Position numbers and translations under genes: made by a program. DNA of 56,929 nucleotides from Sutterella sp. (GTDB lineage: Bacteria > Pseudomonadota > Gammaproteobacteria > Burkholderiales > Burkholderiaceae_F): the NCBI GenBank assembly GCA_020025965.1, contig JAHHRG010000003.1:1-56929 (forward strand). Reading direction: 5' to 3'. How positions within the stretch are numbered: the stretch's first letter is position 1; the number at the start of each line of letters is the position of its first letter. The notes under the pieces are model-generated. The model was not told the DNA's origin, did no database searches, and saw only the letters and a list, made by a program, of their open reading frames with translations. This document shows positions 42,540 to 51,785 of the stretch, piece by piece.

Positions 42540-43639
42540 GTACCGAGTCGAAACATTTGGTGATTGCCGCAGCCGGTACCGGCGGGCATGTGATGCCGGG
42601 GCTGGCCGTCGCAGCGGTTATGAAGGCTCGCGGCTGGCAGGTCTCCTGGATCGGTACAACGACCGGGATGGAATCGGGTTTGGTTGCCAAGCGTGATATT
42701 CCTTTTCACGGACTGAATTTTCAGGGCGTTCGCGGCAAGGGGCCGATCGGTGCCGTCAAAGGAGCACTGAAGCTTTTCGGGGCATATTGGCAGGCTCGTA
42801 GCCTCATTAAGAAACTTAGTCCTGACGCAATCTTTTCGACGGGCGGCTACGTAGCCGTGCCGGTCGGCTTTGCCGGTCGCGGCAAGAAGCTCCCGCTCGT
42901 TCTGATGAATTGCGATGCGGATCTCTTGATGTCGACCAATACCCTCATGCCTTTTTGTGACAGTCTTGCCTGTGGCTTTGCGGGTGGTGCACGTACGTTT
43001 GCAAAAACTAAAGGGCACACTACTGGCAACCCCGTTCGTAAAGATATTGTTGGGATTGAGACACCGGAAGAACGTTTGGCCAATCGTAGCGGTCCTCTTC
43101 GTCTTTTCGTTTTTGGCGGAAGCCTCGGAGCTCAGGTCTTTAACGATACGATGCCTTCCGTGATGGCAGCGATTCCGGAAGCGGAACGTCCGGAAATCAT
43201 TCATCAGACCGGAAAAAATCGCGATGTGCCTGTTCGCGAAGCCTACGAAAAATTGGGCGTGAAGGCCACGGTTGTTCCTTTTATTGACGATATGGCAGAA
43301 CGCTATCGCGAATGCGATGCGGTGATCTGCCGTGCAGGTGCGACGAGCTTGTCGGAACTTTGCGCTGCTGGCGTACCGTCCATTCTCGTGCCGCTCGTCC
43401 TGAAGACAACTTCGCATCAGATGGGCAATGCCCGTTATTTGGCTGAGCGCAATGCCGCGATTTTGGTGCCTCAGACCGAATTTACGGCCGACCGTATGAG
43501 CGAGATGATTTCCTCGCTAACGCGAGATAAGCTCCTTGAAATGGCCAAAAATGCCCGCGCGATTGCGCGTCCGCATGCGGCCGAAGCTGTGGCCGATCTG
43601 ATTGAAGCGGCCTACGAAAAGAAACGTGTGGGTCGCTAA
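42536..43639 (+). CDS. murG: Lipid II-forming N-acetylglucosaminyltransferase MurG
   Basis: GT28-family peripheral membrane enzyme that adds GlcNAc to lipid I. The N-terminal glycine loop is AAAGTGGHVMPGLA; the second loop FFTGG-like FSTGGYVAVPV, the acceptor-domain GGSLGAQ and the UDP-GlcNAc binding VICRAGATSLSEL are visible. Length 367. GTG start overlaps the ftsW stop (GTGTGA). Confidence 0.98.
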   Translation: MSTESKHLVIAAAGTGGHVMPGLAVAAVMKARGWQVSWIGTTTGMESGLVAKRDIPFHGLNFQGVRGKGPIGAVKGALKLFGAYWQARSLIKKLSPDAIFSTGGYVAVPVGFAGRGKKLPLVLMNCDADLLMSTNTLMPFCDSLACGFAGGARTFAKTKGHTTGNPVRKDIVGIETPEERLANRSGPLRLFVFGGSLGAQVFNDTMPSVMAAIPEAERPEIIHQTGKNRDVPVREAYEKLGVKATVVPFIDDMAERYRECDAVICRAGATSLSELCAAGVPSILVPLVLKTTSHQMGNARYLAERNAAILVPQTEFTADRMSEMISSLTRDKLLEMAKNARAIARPHAAEAVADLIEAAYEKKRVGR

Positions 43640-43667
43640 AGGAATCAACCCAAAAAGAATTTAACCC

Positions 43668-43696
43668 GTGCGGTCTCGACAGAAAGAAGGCCGCAC
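43668..43696 (+). repeat. Hairpin in the murG-murC gap
   Basis: GTGCGGT (43668-43674) pairs with GCCGCAC (43690-43696), seven pairs with one wobble and a 15-nt loop. It ends 14 nt before the murC start codon, close enough to influence ribosome loading. Confidence 0.4.
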
Positions 43697-43710
43697 TCTG
43701 GGAGTTAGGT

Positions 43711-45114
43711 GTGAAATTTATAGTCAATCATTTGCATTTTGTCGGCATTGGCGGAGCGGGCATGAGTGGTATTGCCGAAGTCATGCTCAACCTCGGTTAC
43801 GTGGTGAGCGGTTCCGACATAGCCAAGAGCGCCGTGACGGAGCGTTTGCAGGCGCTTGGGGCTCGCATTTTTGAGGGCCATAGCAAGAGTCATATCCGCG
43901 GTGCGGATGCGGTGGTGGTTTCATCGGCCGTCAAGGACGACAATCCTGAAGTTGTCGCGGCTCGCGAACTCGGTATTCCCGTGGTGCCGCGTGCGGTGAT
44001 GCTCGCCGAATTGATGCGCTTGCGTCGCGGGATCGCGATTGCTGGTGCGCACGGGAAGACCACGACGACTTCGCTGACAGCCTCTCTATTGGCCGCCGGG
44101 GGACTGGATCCCACATTCGTGATCGGCGGCAAGCTGACGAGCGCCGGTGCTAATGCTCGTTTGGGGACTGGGGAATTCATCGTGGCTGAGGCCGACGAAT
44201 CGGATGCGTCGTTCTTGAATTTGACGCCGGTGATTTCGGCTGTCACGAATATTGACGAAGACCATATGGACACATATGGTCACAGCTTCGACAACCTGAA
44301 GACGGCCTTTGTGGATTTCCTTGAACGTTTGCCGTTCTATGGTGTTGCGGTTCTTTGCATGGATGATGAAAATGTGCGTTCCATTCGCGATCGCGTGACA
44401 AAGCCTGTCATTGGTTACGGCCTCACGCCCGATGCGCAAGTTCGTGCGATCGACGTTCGTGCCGTCGGTGCGCAGATGGCTTTTACGGTTCTGCGTCCCG
44501 ACCATGCTCCGTTGCCAGTTGTCTTGAATATGCCTGGTCTTCATAACGTTCGCAACGCACTGGCTGCCATTGCAATTGCTACGGTTGTGGGCGTAACGGA
44601 CGATGCAATCGTTAGGGGGCTTGCTGAATTCCGCGGTGTTGGCCGACGCTTTACGCAGTACGGCGAATGCCCCATTCGCGATGAAACGGGCCGTGTGACG
44701 GGGTATTTCCGTCTGATTGATGACTACGGTCACCATCCGCACGAAATGGCTGCGACGCTCGCGGCCGTTCGCGGTGCCTGGCCTGACAAACGCGTGATCG
44801 TTGCTTTCCAACCGCATCGCTATACGCGTACTCGCGACTGTTTTGAAGAATTTGTGAACGTACTCTCCAATATCGACGGTCTTGTTTTAGCGGATGTTTA
44901 CCCTGCCGGTGAAACCCCGATAGAAGGTGCGACGAGCGAAGCCTTGGCCGAAGCCATTGCCGCGAAGGGTAAACATCGTCCGCTCGTAGTTGCTCTCAAC
45001 AAGGTGCCCGATGCCATTCGCGCGATGGTTAAGGACGGAGATGTCGTGATCACGATGGGTGCGGGTTCGATCGGTCGCGTAGCACCTGCGATGGCCAACG
45101 GTTGCGAGATCTAA
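43711..45114 (+). CDS. murC: UDP-MurNAc:L-alanine ligase MurC
   Basis: Adds the first stem-peptide residue, L-alanine. The N-terminal GIGGAGMSGIAEVM loop, ATP P-loop GAHGKTTTTSL, EADESDASFL, and the C-terminal DDYGHHPHE followed by AFQPHRYTRT are diagnostic. Length 467. The start is GTG 43711 with a GGGAG site upstream. murB, often next to murC, is absent from this cluster. Confidence 0.98.
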   Translation: MKFIVNHLHFVGIGGAGMSGIAEVMLNLGYVVSGSDIAKSAVTERLQALGARIFEGHSKSHIRGADAVVVSSAVKDDNPEVVAARELGIPVVPRAVMLAELMRLRRGIAIAGAHGKTTTTSLTASLLAAGGLDPTFVIGGKLTSAGANARLGTGEFIVAEADESDASFLNLTPVISAVTNIDEDHMDTYGHSFDNLKTAFVDFLERLPFYGVAVLCMDDENVRSIRDRVTKPVIGYGLTPDAQVRAIDVRAVGAQMAFTVLRPDHAPLPVVLNMPGLHNVRNALAAIAIATVVGVTDDAIVRGLAEFRGVGRRFTQYGECPIRDETGRVTGYFRLIDDYGHHPHEMAATLAAVRGAWPDKRVIVAFQPHRYTRTRDCFEEFVNVLSNIDGLVLADVYPAGETPIEGATSEALAEAIAAKGKHRPLVVALNKVPDAIRAMVKDGDVVITMGAGSIGRVAPAMANGCEI

Positions 45115-45143
45115 AGAAGAATTGAGTGAAAAGGATTTCTTAG

Positions 45144-46079
45144 ATGGAAAAAAAGAATATGGGCCGTGTGGTCCTCTTGATGGGCGGCATCTCCTCGGAA
45201 CGTGACGTCTCTTTGATGTCGGGCGAAGGTGTCCTGAAGGCTTTGCAGTCCAAGGGTGTTGACGTAACCGCATTTGATCCCAAGACAGACAGCCTCGAAA
45301 AGCTCGAAAGCGGTCGATTTGACCGTGCTTTTATCGCGCTTCACGGTCGATTGGGCGAAGACGGTACGATTCAGGGTGTTTTGAATTACCTGAACCTTCC
45401 CTATACGGGGCCAGGGGTTGCCGCGAGCGCCGTTTCGATAGACAAGGAAACGACGAAGACGATTTGGCGTGCGGCAGGTATTCCCGTGCCGCGCGGTGTG
45501 CTCCTCCATCCGACTTCTGACGATGCGGCTTTGGAAGCCGCAATTGCCGAGTTGGGGGCGACTGGGTTGGTGGTTAAGCCCGCTCGCGACGGCTCTTCGA
45601 TCGGCGTGACGAAATTGAATGCACCGACTTTGAAGACTCTTCGCGACGCTTTGAACCATGCGGGTTCTCGCTGCGAAGACATTCTTGTTGAAGAGTATAT
45701 CCGCGGCCGTGAATTCACCGTGGCCATTTTGGACGGTAAAGTTCTTCCGATTATCGAAATCAAGGCTCCGGAAGGCGACTATGATTTTCAGAACAAGTAC
45801 TTCGGCAATGCCGTCAGTTACGATTGTCCGGCTCAATTGACGGACAACGAAACGAAGTCTGTCGGCGAAGTCTGTGAAAAGGCTTTTGCGGCACTCGGCG
45901 CTCGCGGATGGTCTCGTATCGATGTGATGCAGCGCCCTGACGGTAGCTTTGCACTCCTTGAAATCAATACTTCGCCTGGTATGACGCCGCATTCTCTCGT
46001 TCCGATGGCAGCTCGTGCTGTGGGGCTCGACTATGCGGATCTCTGTCTCAAGGTGCTGAGCCTTGCCCGCGTTGACTGA
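45144..46079 (+). CDS. ddl: D-alanine:D-alanine ligase
   Basis: ATP-grasp enzyme that supplies the D-Ala-D-Ala dipeptide used by MurF. Signature regions are the N-terminal MGGISSERDVSLMSG, IALHGRLGEDGTIQG, LVVKPARDGSSIGV and LLEINTSPGMTPHSLVP. Length 311, DdlB type. It is 29 nt after murC and 44 nt before ftsQ, the usual betaproteobacterial order. Confidence 0.98.
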   Translation: MEKKNMGRVVLLMGGISSERDVSLMSGEGVLKALQSKGVDVTAFDPKTDSLEKLESGRFDRAFIALHGRLGEDGTIQGVLNYLNLPYTGPGVAASAVSIDKETTKTIWRAAGIPVPRGVLLHPTSDDAALEAAIAELGATGLVVKPARDGSSIGVTKLNAPTLKTLRDALNHAGSRCEDILVEEYIRGREFTVAILDGKVLPIIEIKAPEGDYDFQNKYFGNAVSYDCPAQLTDNETKSVGEVCEKAFAALGARGWSRIDVMQRPDGSFALLEINTSPGMTPHSLVPMAARAVGLDYADLCLKVLSLARVD

Positions 46080-46123
46080 AACCGACCGGGGTTGACTCAT
46101 CAATCGAGAGGAACGCTGAGAGG

Positions 46124-47044
46124 ATGACGGATCAGCCTTCAGAACTGCCGCCAATCATGAAAAGAGAGGCAAAACCGTCGGCGGTGAACGATAGGGAACG
46201 CGAGGTCCGAGATGAAGGCCGCCGCGCGACCCTGCGTTTCTGGACAAAAATGCTAGGGGCAACACTCGCCGTGTTGCTGGTTCTGGCTTTCACCGAGCAC
46301 TTTGTGAGTCGGGTGACGGAACTTCCTTATTTTCAGATGACGAATTTGGAGGTAACGGGTGATACCGATCGAGTCCCTTATTACCGTGTTGAAGAAGCGG
46401 TGAAACCGATCCTGCACGGAAATTATTTTTCGTTCGATCTGGAAGAGGCCCGCTGTGTGGTGGAAACCGTTCCTTGGGTTAAGCACGCTGTGGTTCGTCG
46501 CGCGTGGCCAGACGGTTTGGCCGTTCACGTTGAGAGTTATCGCGCTGTAGCGATGTACGAAGACGGGCGTCTTGTGAGTGAGGAGGGCGAACTTTTTGCG
46601 GCCAACCCTGATGAACGAGAAAACCTCTCGGTGCAGTTACCGACTTTCTACGGATCCTCTTCTCAAGTCCCACAGATCGTGACGGGGTACCGCGACTTTA
46701 TGCGGGCGCTCGAACCCTTGGGAGCGAGTGTGACGGACCTGCACTTCTCGGAACGCGGTAGCTGGAGTCTCGTGATGACTTCGCCCGATATTCCCCCCAC
46801 CCCCATAGAACTCGGAGTGGACGATGGTAAGGGTAGCGTGCTCGCGAGCCTCGCTAATATGGTGGCGGCTTATCCGAGAATGGTCGAAATGATGAACGGA
46901 CCTCCATCGTCCGTTGACATGCGATACCCTAAAGCTTTTGCGGCTTCGCTTCCCGACCGCAAGGCCGTTGAAAGACATAGGGAAGCTATGCAGAATGCTG
47001 GATTGATTGCCGAACCGGACGACGCGGCCGATCGGAAGGAATAG
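46124..47044 (+). CDS. ftsQ: Cell division protein FtsQ
   Basis: Bitopic divisome scaffold that binds FtsL and FtsB. A charged cytoplasmic N-terminus (about 45 residues) is followed by a membrane helix near residues 46-64, a POTRA domain (FQMTNLEVTGDTDRVPYYRVEEAV) and the beta domain with W-P-D-LAVHVESYRAVA. Length 306. The C-terminal tail is hydrophilic and ends ADRKE. ftsA starts 9 nt later. Confidence 0.95.
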   Translation: MTDQPSELPPIMKREAKPSAVNDREREVRDEGRRATLRFWTKMLGATLAVLLVLAFTEHFVSRVTELPYFQMTNLEVTGDTDRVPYYRVEEAVKPILHGNYFSFDLEEARCVVETVPWVKHAVVRRAWPDGLAVHVESYRAVAMYEDGRLVSEEGELFAANPDERENLSVQLPTFYGSSSQVPQIVTGYRDFMRALEPLGASVTDLHFSERGSWSLVMTSPDIPPTPIELGVDDGKGSVLASLANMVAAYPRMVEMMNGPPSSVDMRYPKAFAASLPDRKAVERHREAMQNAGLIAEPDDAADRKE

Positions 47045-47053
47045 GATTGACCG

Positions 47054-48292
47054 ATGAGTGAAGAACACGATTATTTCGTCGGACTCGACGTCGGGAGCCA
47101 TCAGGTGCTCTGTGTCGTGGCCGAACCCGGAGATGTGCCCGGACGTTTCAAGGTGATCGGCTACGGGATGGTGAAAAGTCACGGTGTCCAGAAGGGGATC
47201 GTGATGAACCTTGAAGCAGTTGTCACCGATATTCGAAATGTGGTTCACGAAGCCTGCCAGACCTCAGGTTTGCCGTCGATCAACCGAGTCTGGGCCGCGA
47301 TCGGCGGGAGTACGCTGACGAGTGAAAACTGTAGCGGTACGGCTGTCGTTCGTGGTAACGAAGTTACGATGAACGACATTAAGATGGCGCAACAGCATGC
47401 TTGCGATAACAGCCTTCGTCAGGGCAAGAAGCTTATCAAGCTCGCTTATCAGGGATATCGTTGCGCAGGAGACGAGAAAGATACGGTACGGAATCAGATG
47501 CCTTTGGGGCTGACTGGCGATCGTGTTGAAGCACTCTACCATGCTGTTTACGGGGCGGCGACGAATGCTGAAAATATGAAGCGCTGTCTGCAACGCTCGG
47601 GGCTCGATCTTGAGAGTTATCAGCCTCATCCCTGGGCGGCGGCACTGGCTGTCACAACACCTGACGACCGTTATGCGGGCGTTGCCGTGTTGGATATCGG
47701 TGCGGAAACGACATCAATCGCGGTTTATCATAACAATCTACTTCTCTTTACCGATGTGCGTCCGTACGGTGCTGAGTATTTCACAAGAGATGTGAGTTGC
47801 GTATTCGACATTACTTTGAATGAAGCGGAAGAGCTGAAGACGACGGTCGGTAGTTGTGATCCCGAAAGTTTCCCTGAGGGTGATACGGTGCAACCGAGTA
47901 GCGGGAGATCGAAAGGCTTTACCTATTCGAGAAAGCTCTTGGCGAGAACGCTTGAGTCGCGTGCTGAAGAATTTGCGAAGATGTACTACAAGCTTCTCAA
48001 CGAATCCGATCTGATTGAAAAGATTGGCGTAGTGGTGTTGACGGGGGGCGGAGCCAATTTAAAGGGCTTTGCAGACGTAGTGGCCCGTCAATTTAAGCGT
48101 CCGGTTCGTGTGAAAGGACCACTCTATGCTCAGGGTGGAATTAATTTGATGAAAACGCCGCAGGCAAGCGTCGCTTTGGGCCTGATTATTGCGGCGGCTT
48201 CTCAGGGAGAAGCCGATAACGTTGGCTACCGTACGCGGGCTTTGCCGAACGTCTTCAATCACTTGAAAACGATTTTTATCGGAGATTATTGA
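47054..48292 (+). CDS. ftsA: Cell division protein FtsA
   Basis: Actin-like protein that tethers FtsZ to the membrane. The phosphate-1 loop VGLDVGSHQVLCVV, the ADIGAETT-like VLDIGAETTSIAV and the adenosine-site VVLTGGGANLKG are visible. The C-terminal amphipathic membrane-targeting helix is LPNVFNHLKTIFIGDY. Length 412. It sits 83 nt upstream of ftsZ. Confidence 0.97.
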   Translation: MSEEHDYFVGLDVGSHQVLCVVAEPGDVPGRFKVIGYGMVKSHGVQKGIVMNLEAVVTDIRNVVHEACQTSGLPSINRVWAAIGGSTLTSENCSGTAVVRGNEVTMNDIKMAQQHACDNSLRQGKKLIKLAYQGYRCAGDEKDTVRNQMPLGLTGDRVEALYHAVYGAATNAENMKRCLQRSGLDLESYQPHPWAAALAVTTPDDRYAGVAVLDIGAETTSIAVYHNNLLLFTDVRPYGAEYFTRDVSCVFDITLNEAEELKTTVGSCDPESFPEGDTVQPSSGRSKGFTYSRKLLARTLESRAEEFAKMYYKLLNESDLIEKIGVVVLTGGGANLKGFADVVARQFKRPVRVKGPLYAQGGINLMKTPQASVALGLIIAAASQGEADNVGYRTRALPNVFNHLKTIFIGDY

Positions 48293-48375
48293 TTTTCAGC
48301 GCGAAAATTTCTTTTAACATGCAGAAAATTCAAATCTTCGCCATAATTTAAAGATTCGACATTTTGAGGTAGAAA

Positions 48376-49512
48376 ATGCCTTTTGAGATCTTGCAGGAAC
48401 TTGACCCTTTGAATACCGTTATCAAAGTCATCGGTGTCGGTGGCGGTGGCGGCAATGCCGTTGAACATATGATTGCCAACGGGGCCAAGGGGATCGAATT
48501 TATTGCGGCCAATACAGACCACCAGGCTCTGCAGCGCTCGCGTGCTCACGTAAATATCCAGCTCGGATCGACGGGGCTCGGCGCGGGTGCTCGTCCCGAA
48601 GTGGGGGCTCAGGCTGCTCAGGAAAAGCGCGAACAGGTAGCTGAAGCTATCCGCGGTGCGCACCTTCTCTTTATCACGGCCGGTATGGGCGGCGGTACGG
48701 GGACGGGAGCCGCGCCGGTGATCGCCGAAATTGCTCAGGAAATGGGCATTCTGACGGTAGCTGTTGTGACGAAGCCCTTCAGCTTCGAAGGCCATCGTCG
48801 TATGCGTGCCGCAGAAAAGGGCATTGAAGAACTCAAGGAGAAGGTCGACTCAATGATCGTCATTCTCAATGAGAAGCTCGAAAGTGAATGCGATGCCAAC
48901 GCCACGATGAAAGAGTGCTTTGAAATGAGTAACGAAGTGCTCTTCAAAGCTTGTGTTGGTATTGCCGAAATCATTCACACGCCGGGTACGATCAACGTCG
49001 ACTTCCAGGATTTGAAGACGGTGATGAGCGAACGCGGCACGGCCATTATCGGTCTTGCGACCGCTTCGGGTCCGGATCGCGCTTGCGCGGCTGCCGAAAA
49101 AGCGATTGCCTGCCCGCTTCTCGAAGGTGCAAACCTGCAGGGCGCTCGCGGACTGCTTGCTTACTTTACGGGTAATGATTCCGTTACCTTGGCCGAAATC
49201 AAGGAAGCAATGGGCGTACTCAATACCTTCGTTCACAAGAACGCGACGGTGATCTTCGGTTCCGCTATTGACGAATCGATGGGAGACGATATTCGCGTTA
49301 CTTTGGTCGCAACGGGGCTTGATCGTCCGCTAAATCCGGAAGACGTGCGTACGCCCGCTGTGAACGGCCTGAACGCTAATGGTCAGCCAGCGGTAGCCGA
49401 AGCGAAGTCTGCGACTGATTCTGAACCCAAGGCAGAAAAACCGAGCCTTTCCGATACGTTCGGCGGTAACATGGGTTTTGAAATCCCGGATTTCCTTCGC
49501 GGAAAGAACTGA
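48376..49512 (+). CDS. ftsZ: Cell division GTPase FtsZ
   Basis: Tubulin-like GTPase that forms the Z ring. The tubulin signature GGGTGTG is at residues 105-111, the N-terminal VGGGGGNAVEHM loop and the T7 catalytic NVDFQDLKTVM segment are intact. A Glu/Ser-rich linker of about 45 residues leads to the conserved C-terminal peptide (FEIPDFLRGKN) that binds FtsA and ZipA. Length 378. ATG 48376 follows a GAGGTAG site. An A/T-rich spacer with a CATAAT hexamer could hold an extra ftsZ promoter, but no -35 is evident. Confidence 0.99.
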   Translation: MPFEILQELDPLNTVIKVIGVGGGGGNAVEHMIANGAKGIEFIAANTDHQALQRSRAHVNIQLGSTGLGAGARPEVGAQAAQEKREQVAEAIRGAHLLFITAGMGGGTGTGAAPVIAEIAQEMGILTVAVVTKPFSFEGHRRMRAAEKGIEELKEKVDSMIVILNEKLESECDANATMKECFEMSNEVLFKACVGIAEIIHTPGTINVDFQDLKTVMSERGTAIIGLATASGPDRACAAAEKAIACPLLEGANLQGARGLLAYFTGNDSVTLAEIKEAMGVLNTFVHKNATVIFGSAIDESMGDDIRVTLVATGLDRPLNPEDVRTPAVNGLNANGQPAVAEAKSATDSEPKAEKPSLSDTFGGNMGFEIPDFLRGKN

Positions 49513-49522
49513 TGAAGTTTTT

Positions 49523-49550
49523 CAAAAGTCTCGTCGGAACGGGACTTTTG
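49523..49550 (+). repeat. Hairpin just after ftsZ
   Basis: CAAAAGTCTCG (49523-49533) pairs with CGGGACTTTTG (49540-49550), 11 pairs with one wobble, around TCGGAA. No T run follows; the real terminator comes 15 nt later, so this may be an mRNA 3'-end stabiliser. Confidence 0.5.
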
Positions 49551-49564
49551 ACGAAGGAAATAAG

Positions 49565-49617
49565 AAAACGGATCGGAGCCGATCGTTCAACGGTCGCATG
49601 ACTTCGATCCGTTTTTT
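49565..49617 (+). terminator. Terminator of the dcw operon after ftsZ
   Basis: AAAACGGATCG (49565-49575) pairs with CGATCCGTTTTTT (from 49605), with extra pairing inside the loop. It ends 18 nt before lpxC, so lpxC would be expressed by read-through or from a nearby promoter. Confidence 0.75.
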
Positions 49618-49634
49618 GTGAGAAAGGAGTTTTT

Positions 49635-50546
49635 ATGTTCAAGCAGCGTACACTCGGTAAGTCCGTAGAGACTGTCGGCATCGGGTTGCACAGCGGTCAT
49701 AAGGTGCGTTTGGTGCTTCATCCCGCCGACCCCGATACGGGGCTCGTCTATCGTCGAGTGGACTTGAATCCCGTGGTAGAAATCCCAGCCGATCCTCTCA
49801 ATGTGAACGATACTCGCATGGCGACGACCGTCAATATCGGTCCGGCGGCGGTGGCGACGATCGAACACCTGATGAGTGCCTTGAACGGTCTGGGGGTTGA
49901 TAACGCCATTATCGACGTGGATGCGCCTGAAATCCCGATCATGGACGGTTCCGGTTCGAGCTTCGTTTTCCTTTTGCATCAGGCCGGCATTGTCGAGCAG
50001 GATGCGCCGAAGCGCTTTGTGCGCGTGTTGAAACCAGTGGAAATCCGAGAAGGTGACAAGCTCGCTCGTCTTGAACCCCATGAAGGCTTTCGTCTCACTT
50101 TTTCCATCGCTTTCGGCCATCCAGCAATTGATCAGACCGATCAGGTGGCGGATGTGGATCTTTCTCGTACGACCTACGAGCAGTCAGTCTCGAGAGCGCG
50201 TACCTTCGGTTTCGTGCAGGACGTGGAAATGCTTCGTAAGATGGGGCTCGCTCAGGGCGGTTCTTTGACCAACGCCATTGTCATGGACGAATTCCGCATT
50301 CTGAATGCAGAAGGTCTTCGTGCCAACGACGAATTCGTGAAACATAAGATCCTCGACGCAATGGGCGACCTTTACGTATTGGGTCACCCATTGCTTGCCC
50401 ACTATGTGGCGCACAAGTCTGGACACGGTCTCAATAATCAGCTTCTGCGTGCGCTCTTGGCCGATCCGACGGCTTGGGAATTTGTCACGTTCGAAAATGC
50501 GGAGGATTGTCCCGTGGACTTCTGGCTTCAGAAGCCAAGCAACTAA
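49635..50546 (+). CDS. lpxC: UDP-3-O-acyl-N-acetylglucosamine deacetylase LpxC
   Basis: Zinc deacetylase that commits the pathway to lipid A. Zinc ligands H78 (TIEHLMSAL), H237 and D241 (KHKILDAMGDL) and catalytic H264 (KSGHGLNNQL) are present, as is the GIGLHSG opening. Length 303. The AGAAAGGAG ribosome-binding site immediately follows the ftsZ terminator. Its presence shows the cell makes lipid A, which matches the PagP-like gene elsewhere in the window. Confidence 0.98.
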   Translation: MFKQRTLGKSVETVGIGLHSGHKVRLVLHPADPDTGLVYRRVDLNPVVEIPADPLNVNDTRMATTVNIGPAAVATIEHLMSALNGLGVDNAIIDVDAPEIPIMDGSGSSFVFLLHQAGIVEQDAPKRFVRVLKPVEIREGDKLARLEPHEGFRLTFSIAFGHPAIDQTDQVADVDLSRTTYEQSVSRARTFGFVQDVEMLRKMGLAQGGSLTNAIVMDEFRILNAEGLRANDEFVKHKILDAMGDLYVLGHPLLAHYVAHKSGHGLNNQLLRALLADPTAWEFVTFENAEDCPVDFWLQKPSN

Positions 50547-50552
50547 AAAGAA

Positions 50553-51731
50553 TCAGTCGATGGTGCCGTAGAGTTCGCGGGCGAGCTCACGTGCACGGAC
50601 ATCGCTTCGGTTCAATTCCGAAAGCGCTTCGGTCAGACAATCGAGGCGCTTTTTTTGTTGGGGCGTGCGTCGGTCTTTTGTGAGCGAAGAAATTCGGCTC
50701 ATTTCCTGACGTATATCAGCCTTAAGGCTACGGGCAAAGTCCGTATCGGCAGGTGTGAGTGTTCCTAAGAGTTCGCGTAGCGTCTTTCGCAAGGCGGGCG
50801 ACGTCGTTCCATTCACAAGCGTAGAAAGTGCCGCATGGGCTGCGGCCGATACGGGTACGGGTTGAGAGAGTTCCTCGGATGCAGGGCAGGAGGGTTCGAC
50901 CGATTTGGCGGCAATCGCTTCGGCACGAATAGGATTCTCGGGGAGAATCGTCAGGGCTTCGTTGATAACCTCGAGTCTGGTGTCAATTCGAGCAATTTCA
51001 TCTCTAACGTTGTAAAGACGTTCGGTCTGTCGGGCGATTTTACCGAGCAAACGTTCGCGGACGGCCGCAAGCGGCGGCATCTCGGCCACTTCTTCGTCAG
51101 AGGGAAGGTCAGTCGCATCAATTCCGTAACTCAGGTCTCCTTCGAGAATGCTAAGTTCGCGTCGGCGTTCAGCAAGAGAAAGCGATTCGTGGGCAAGCCT
51201 TTCTTCCAAGGCCGATGTACCTTCGGGAGTGGCGGGCGCCAACGTATCGCGAAGACGCGCGAGTGTTTCTCGCAATGCCGGATCCTCAATCGCCGTGATT
51301 TCCCGATCAATGGCGGCAGCCCCCGAAGCACTTGATGGACGTTCGCAACGCGGAATCTCCAATCGGTAATCTTCACCTGTGGTGGAGGGAATAATGCGAA
51401 CGGCTATGTCGGTAAGCGGAAGACCGGCTGTTGCCAGGGCTGCACGGATGCGGCGTTGCAAGTTTTTGAGACGATTCTCCTGGGCGGCATTAGAGACGAG
51501 CAAAACCAGAGTTTCGCCGTCGATACGGCAGTGCGCGGGGTCCGTAAAGTCGATGGCGAAGTGAAAGGCTTTGAGAACTGGCGCGATGGCACGACCGGCA
51601 CGTTCGGCCAAGTCCAACGCTGACATGAGGTTTCGTCCTTCGTCATCACGCAAAAGACATTCACGAAGAGATTGCGCACGAGAACGCCGTGCCGTAAAGT
51701 CGTGTGCCACGAGAATGCTCGCTCCGCTCAA
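50553..51731 (-). CDS. DciA/DUF721-family protein with a long C-terminal extension
   Basis: DciA proteins load or regulate the replicative helicase DnaB in bacteria lacking DnaC. Residues about 36-115 fit DUF721 (LKAFHFAIDFTDPAHCRIDGETLVLLVSNAAQ region, then ENRLKNLQRRIRAALATAGL). The position between lpxC and secA is the conserved place of dciA in Pseudomonas and betaproteobacteria. The protein is unusually long, 392 residues against about 150-200 in typical members; residues 120-392 are mostly charged and helical, with several coiled-coil-like stretches (LSLAERRRELSILEGDL, RQTERLYNVRDEIARIDTRL). It stands alone on the minus strand and ends 6 nt past the lpxC stop. Confidence 0.75.
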   Translation of the reverse strand: MSGASILVAHDFTARRSRAQSLRECLLRDDEGRNLMSALDLAERAGRAIAPVLKAFHFAIDFTDPAHCRIDGETLVLLVSNAAQENRLKNLQRRIRAALATAGLPLTDIAVRIIPSTTGEDYRLEIPRCERPSSASGAAAIDREITAIEDPALRETLARLRDTLAPATPEGTSALEERLAHESLSLAERRRELSILEGDLSYGIDATDLPSDEEVAEMPPLAAVRERLLGKIARQTERLYNVRDEIARIDTRLEVINEALTILPENPIRAEAIAAKSVEPSCPASEELSQPVPVSAAAHAALSTLVNGTTSPALRKTLRELLGTLTPADTDFARSLKADIRQEMSRISSLTKDRRTPQQKKRLDCLTEALSELNRSDVRARELARELYGTID

Positions 51732-51770
51732 TAATGGACACTAAAGGATAAGGATAGACGCAGGATTCTG

Positions 51771-51779
51771 TGCGATAAT
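51771..51779 (+). promoter_or_regulatory. Extended -10 promoter candidate for secA
   Basis: TGC-GATAAT forms an extended -10 element; no good -35 is seen, which extended -10 promoters tolerate. Transcription would start near 51786, giving a secA leader of almost 190 nt. Confidence 0.45.
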
Positions 51780-51785
51780 CCAACA

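Noticed and set aside
51734..51751. Five-codon ORF before secA as a SecM-like leader peptide
   Set aside because: Too short, with no signal sequence or arrest motif, and upstream of the predicted transcript start.
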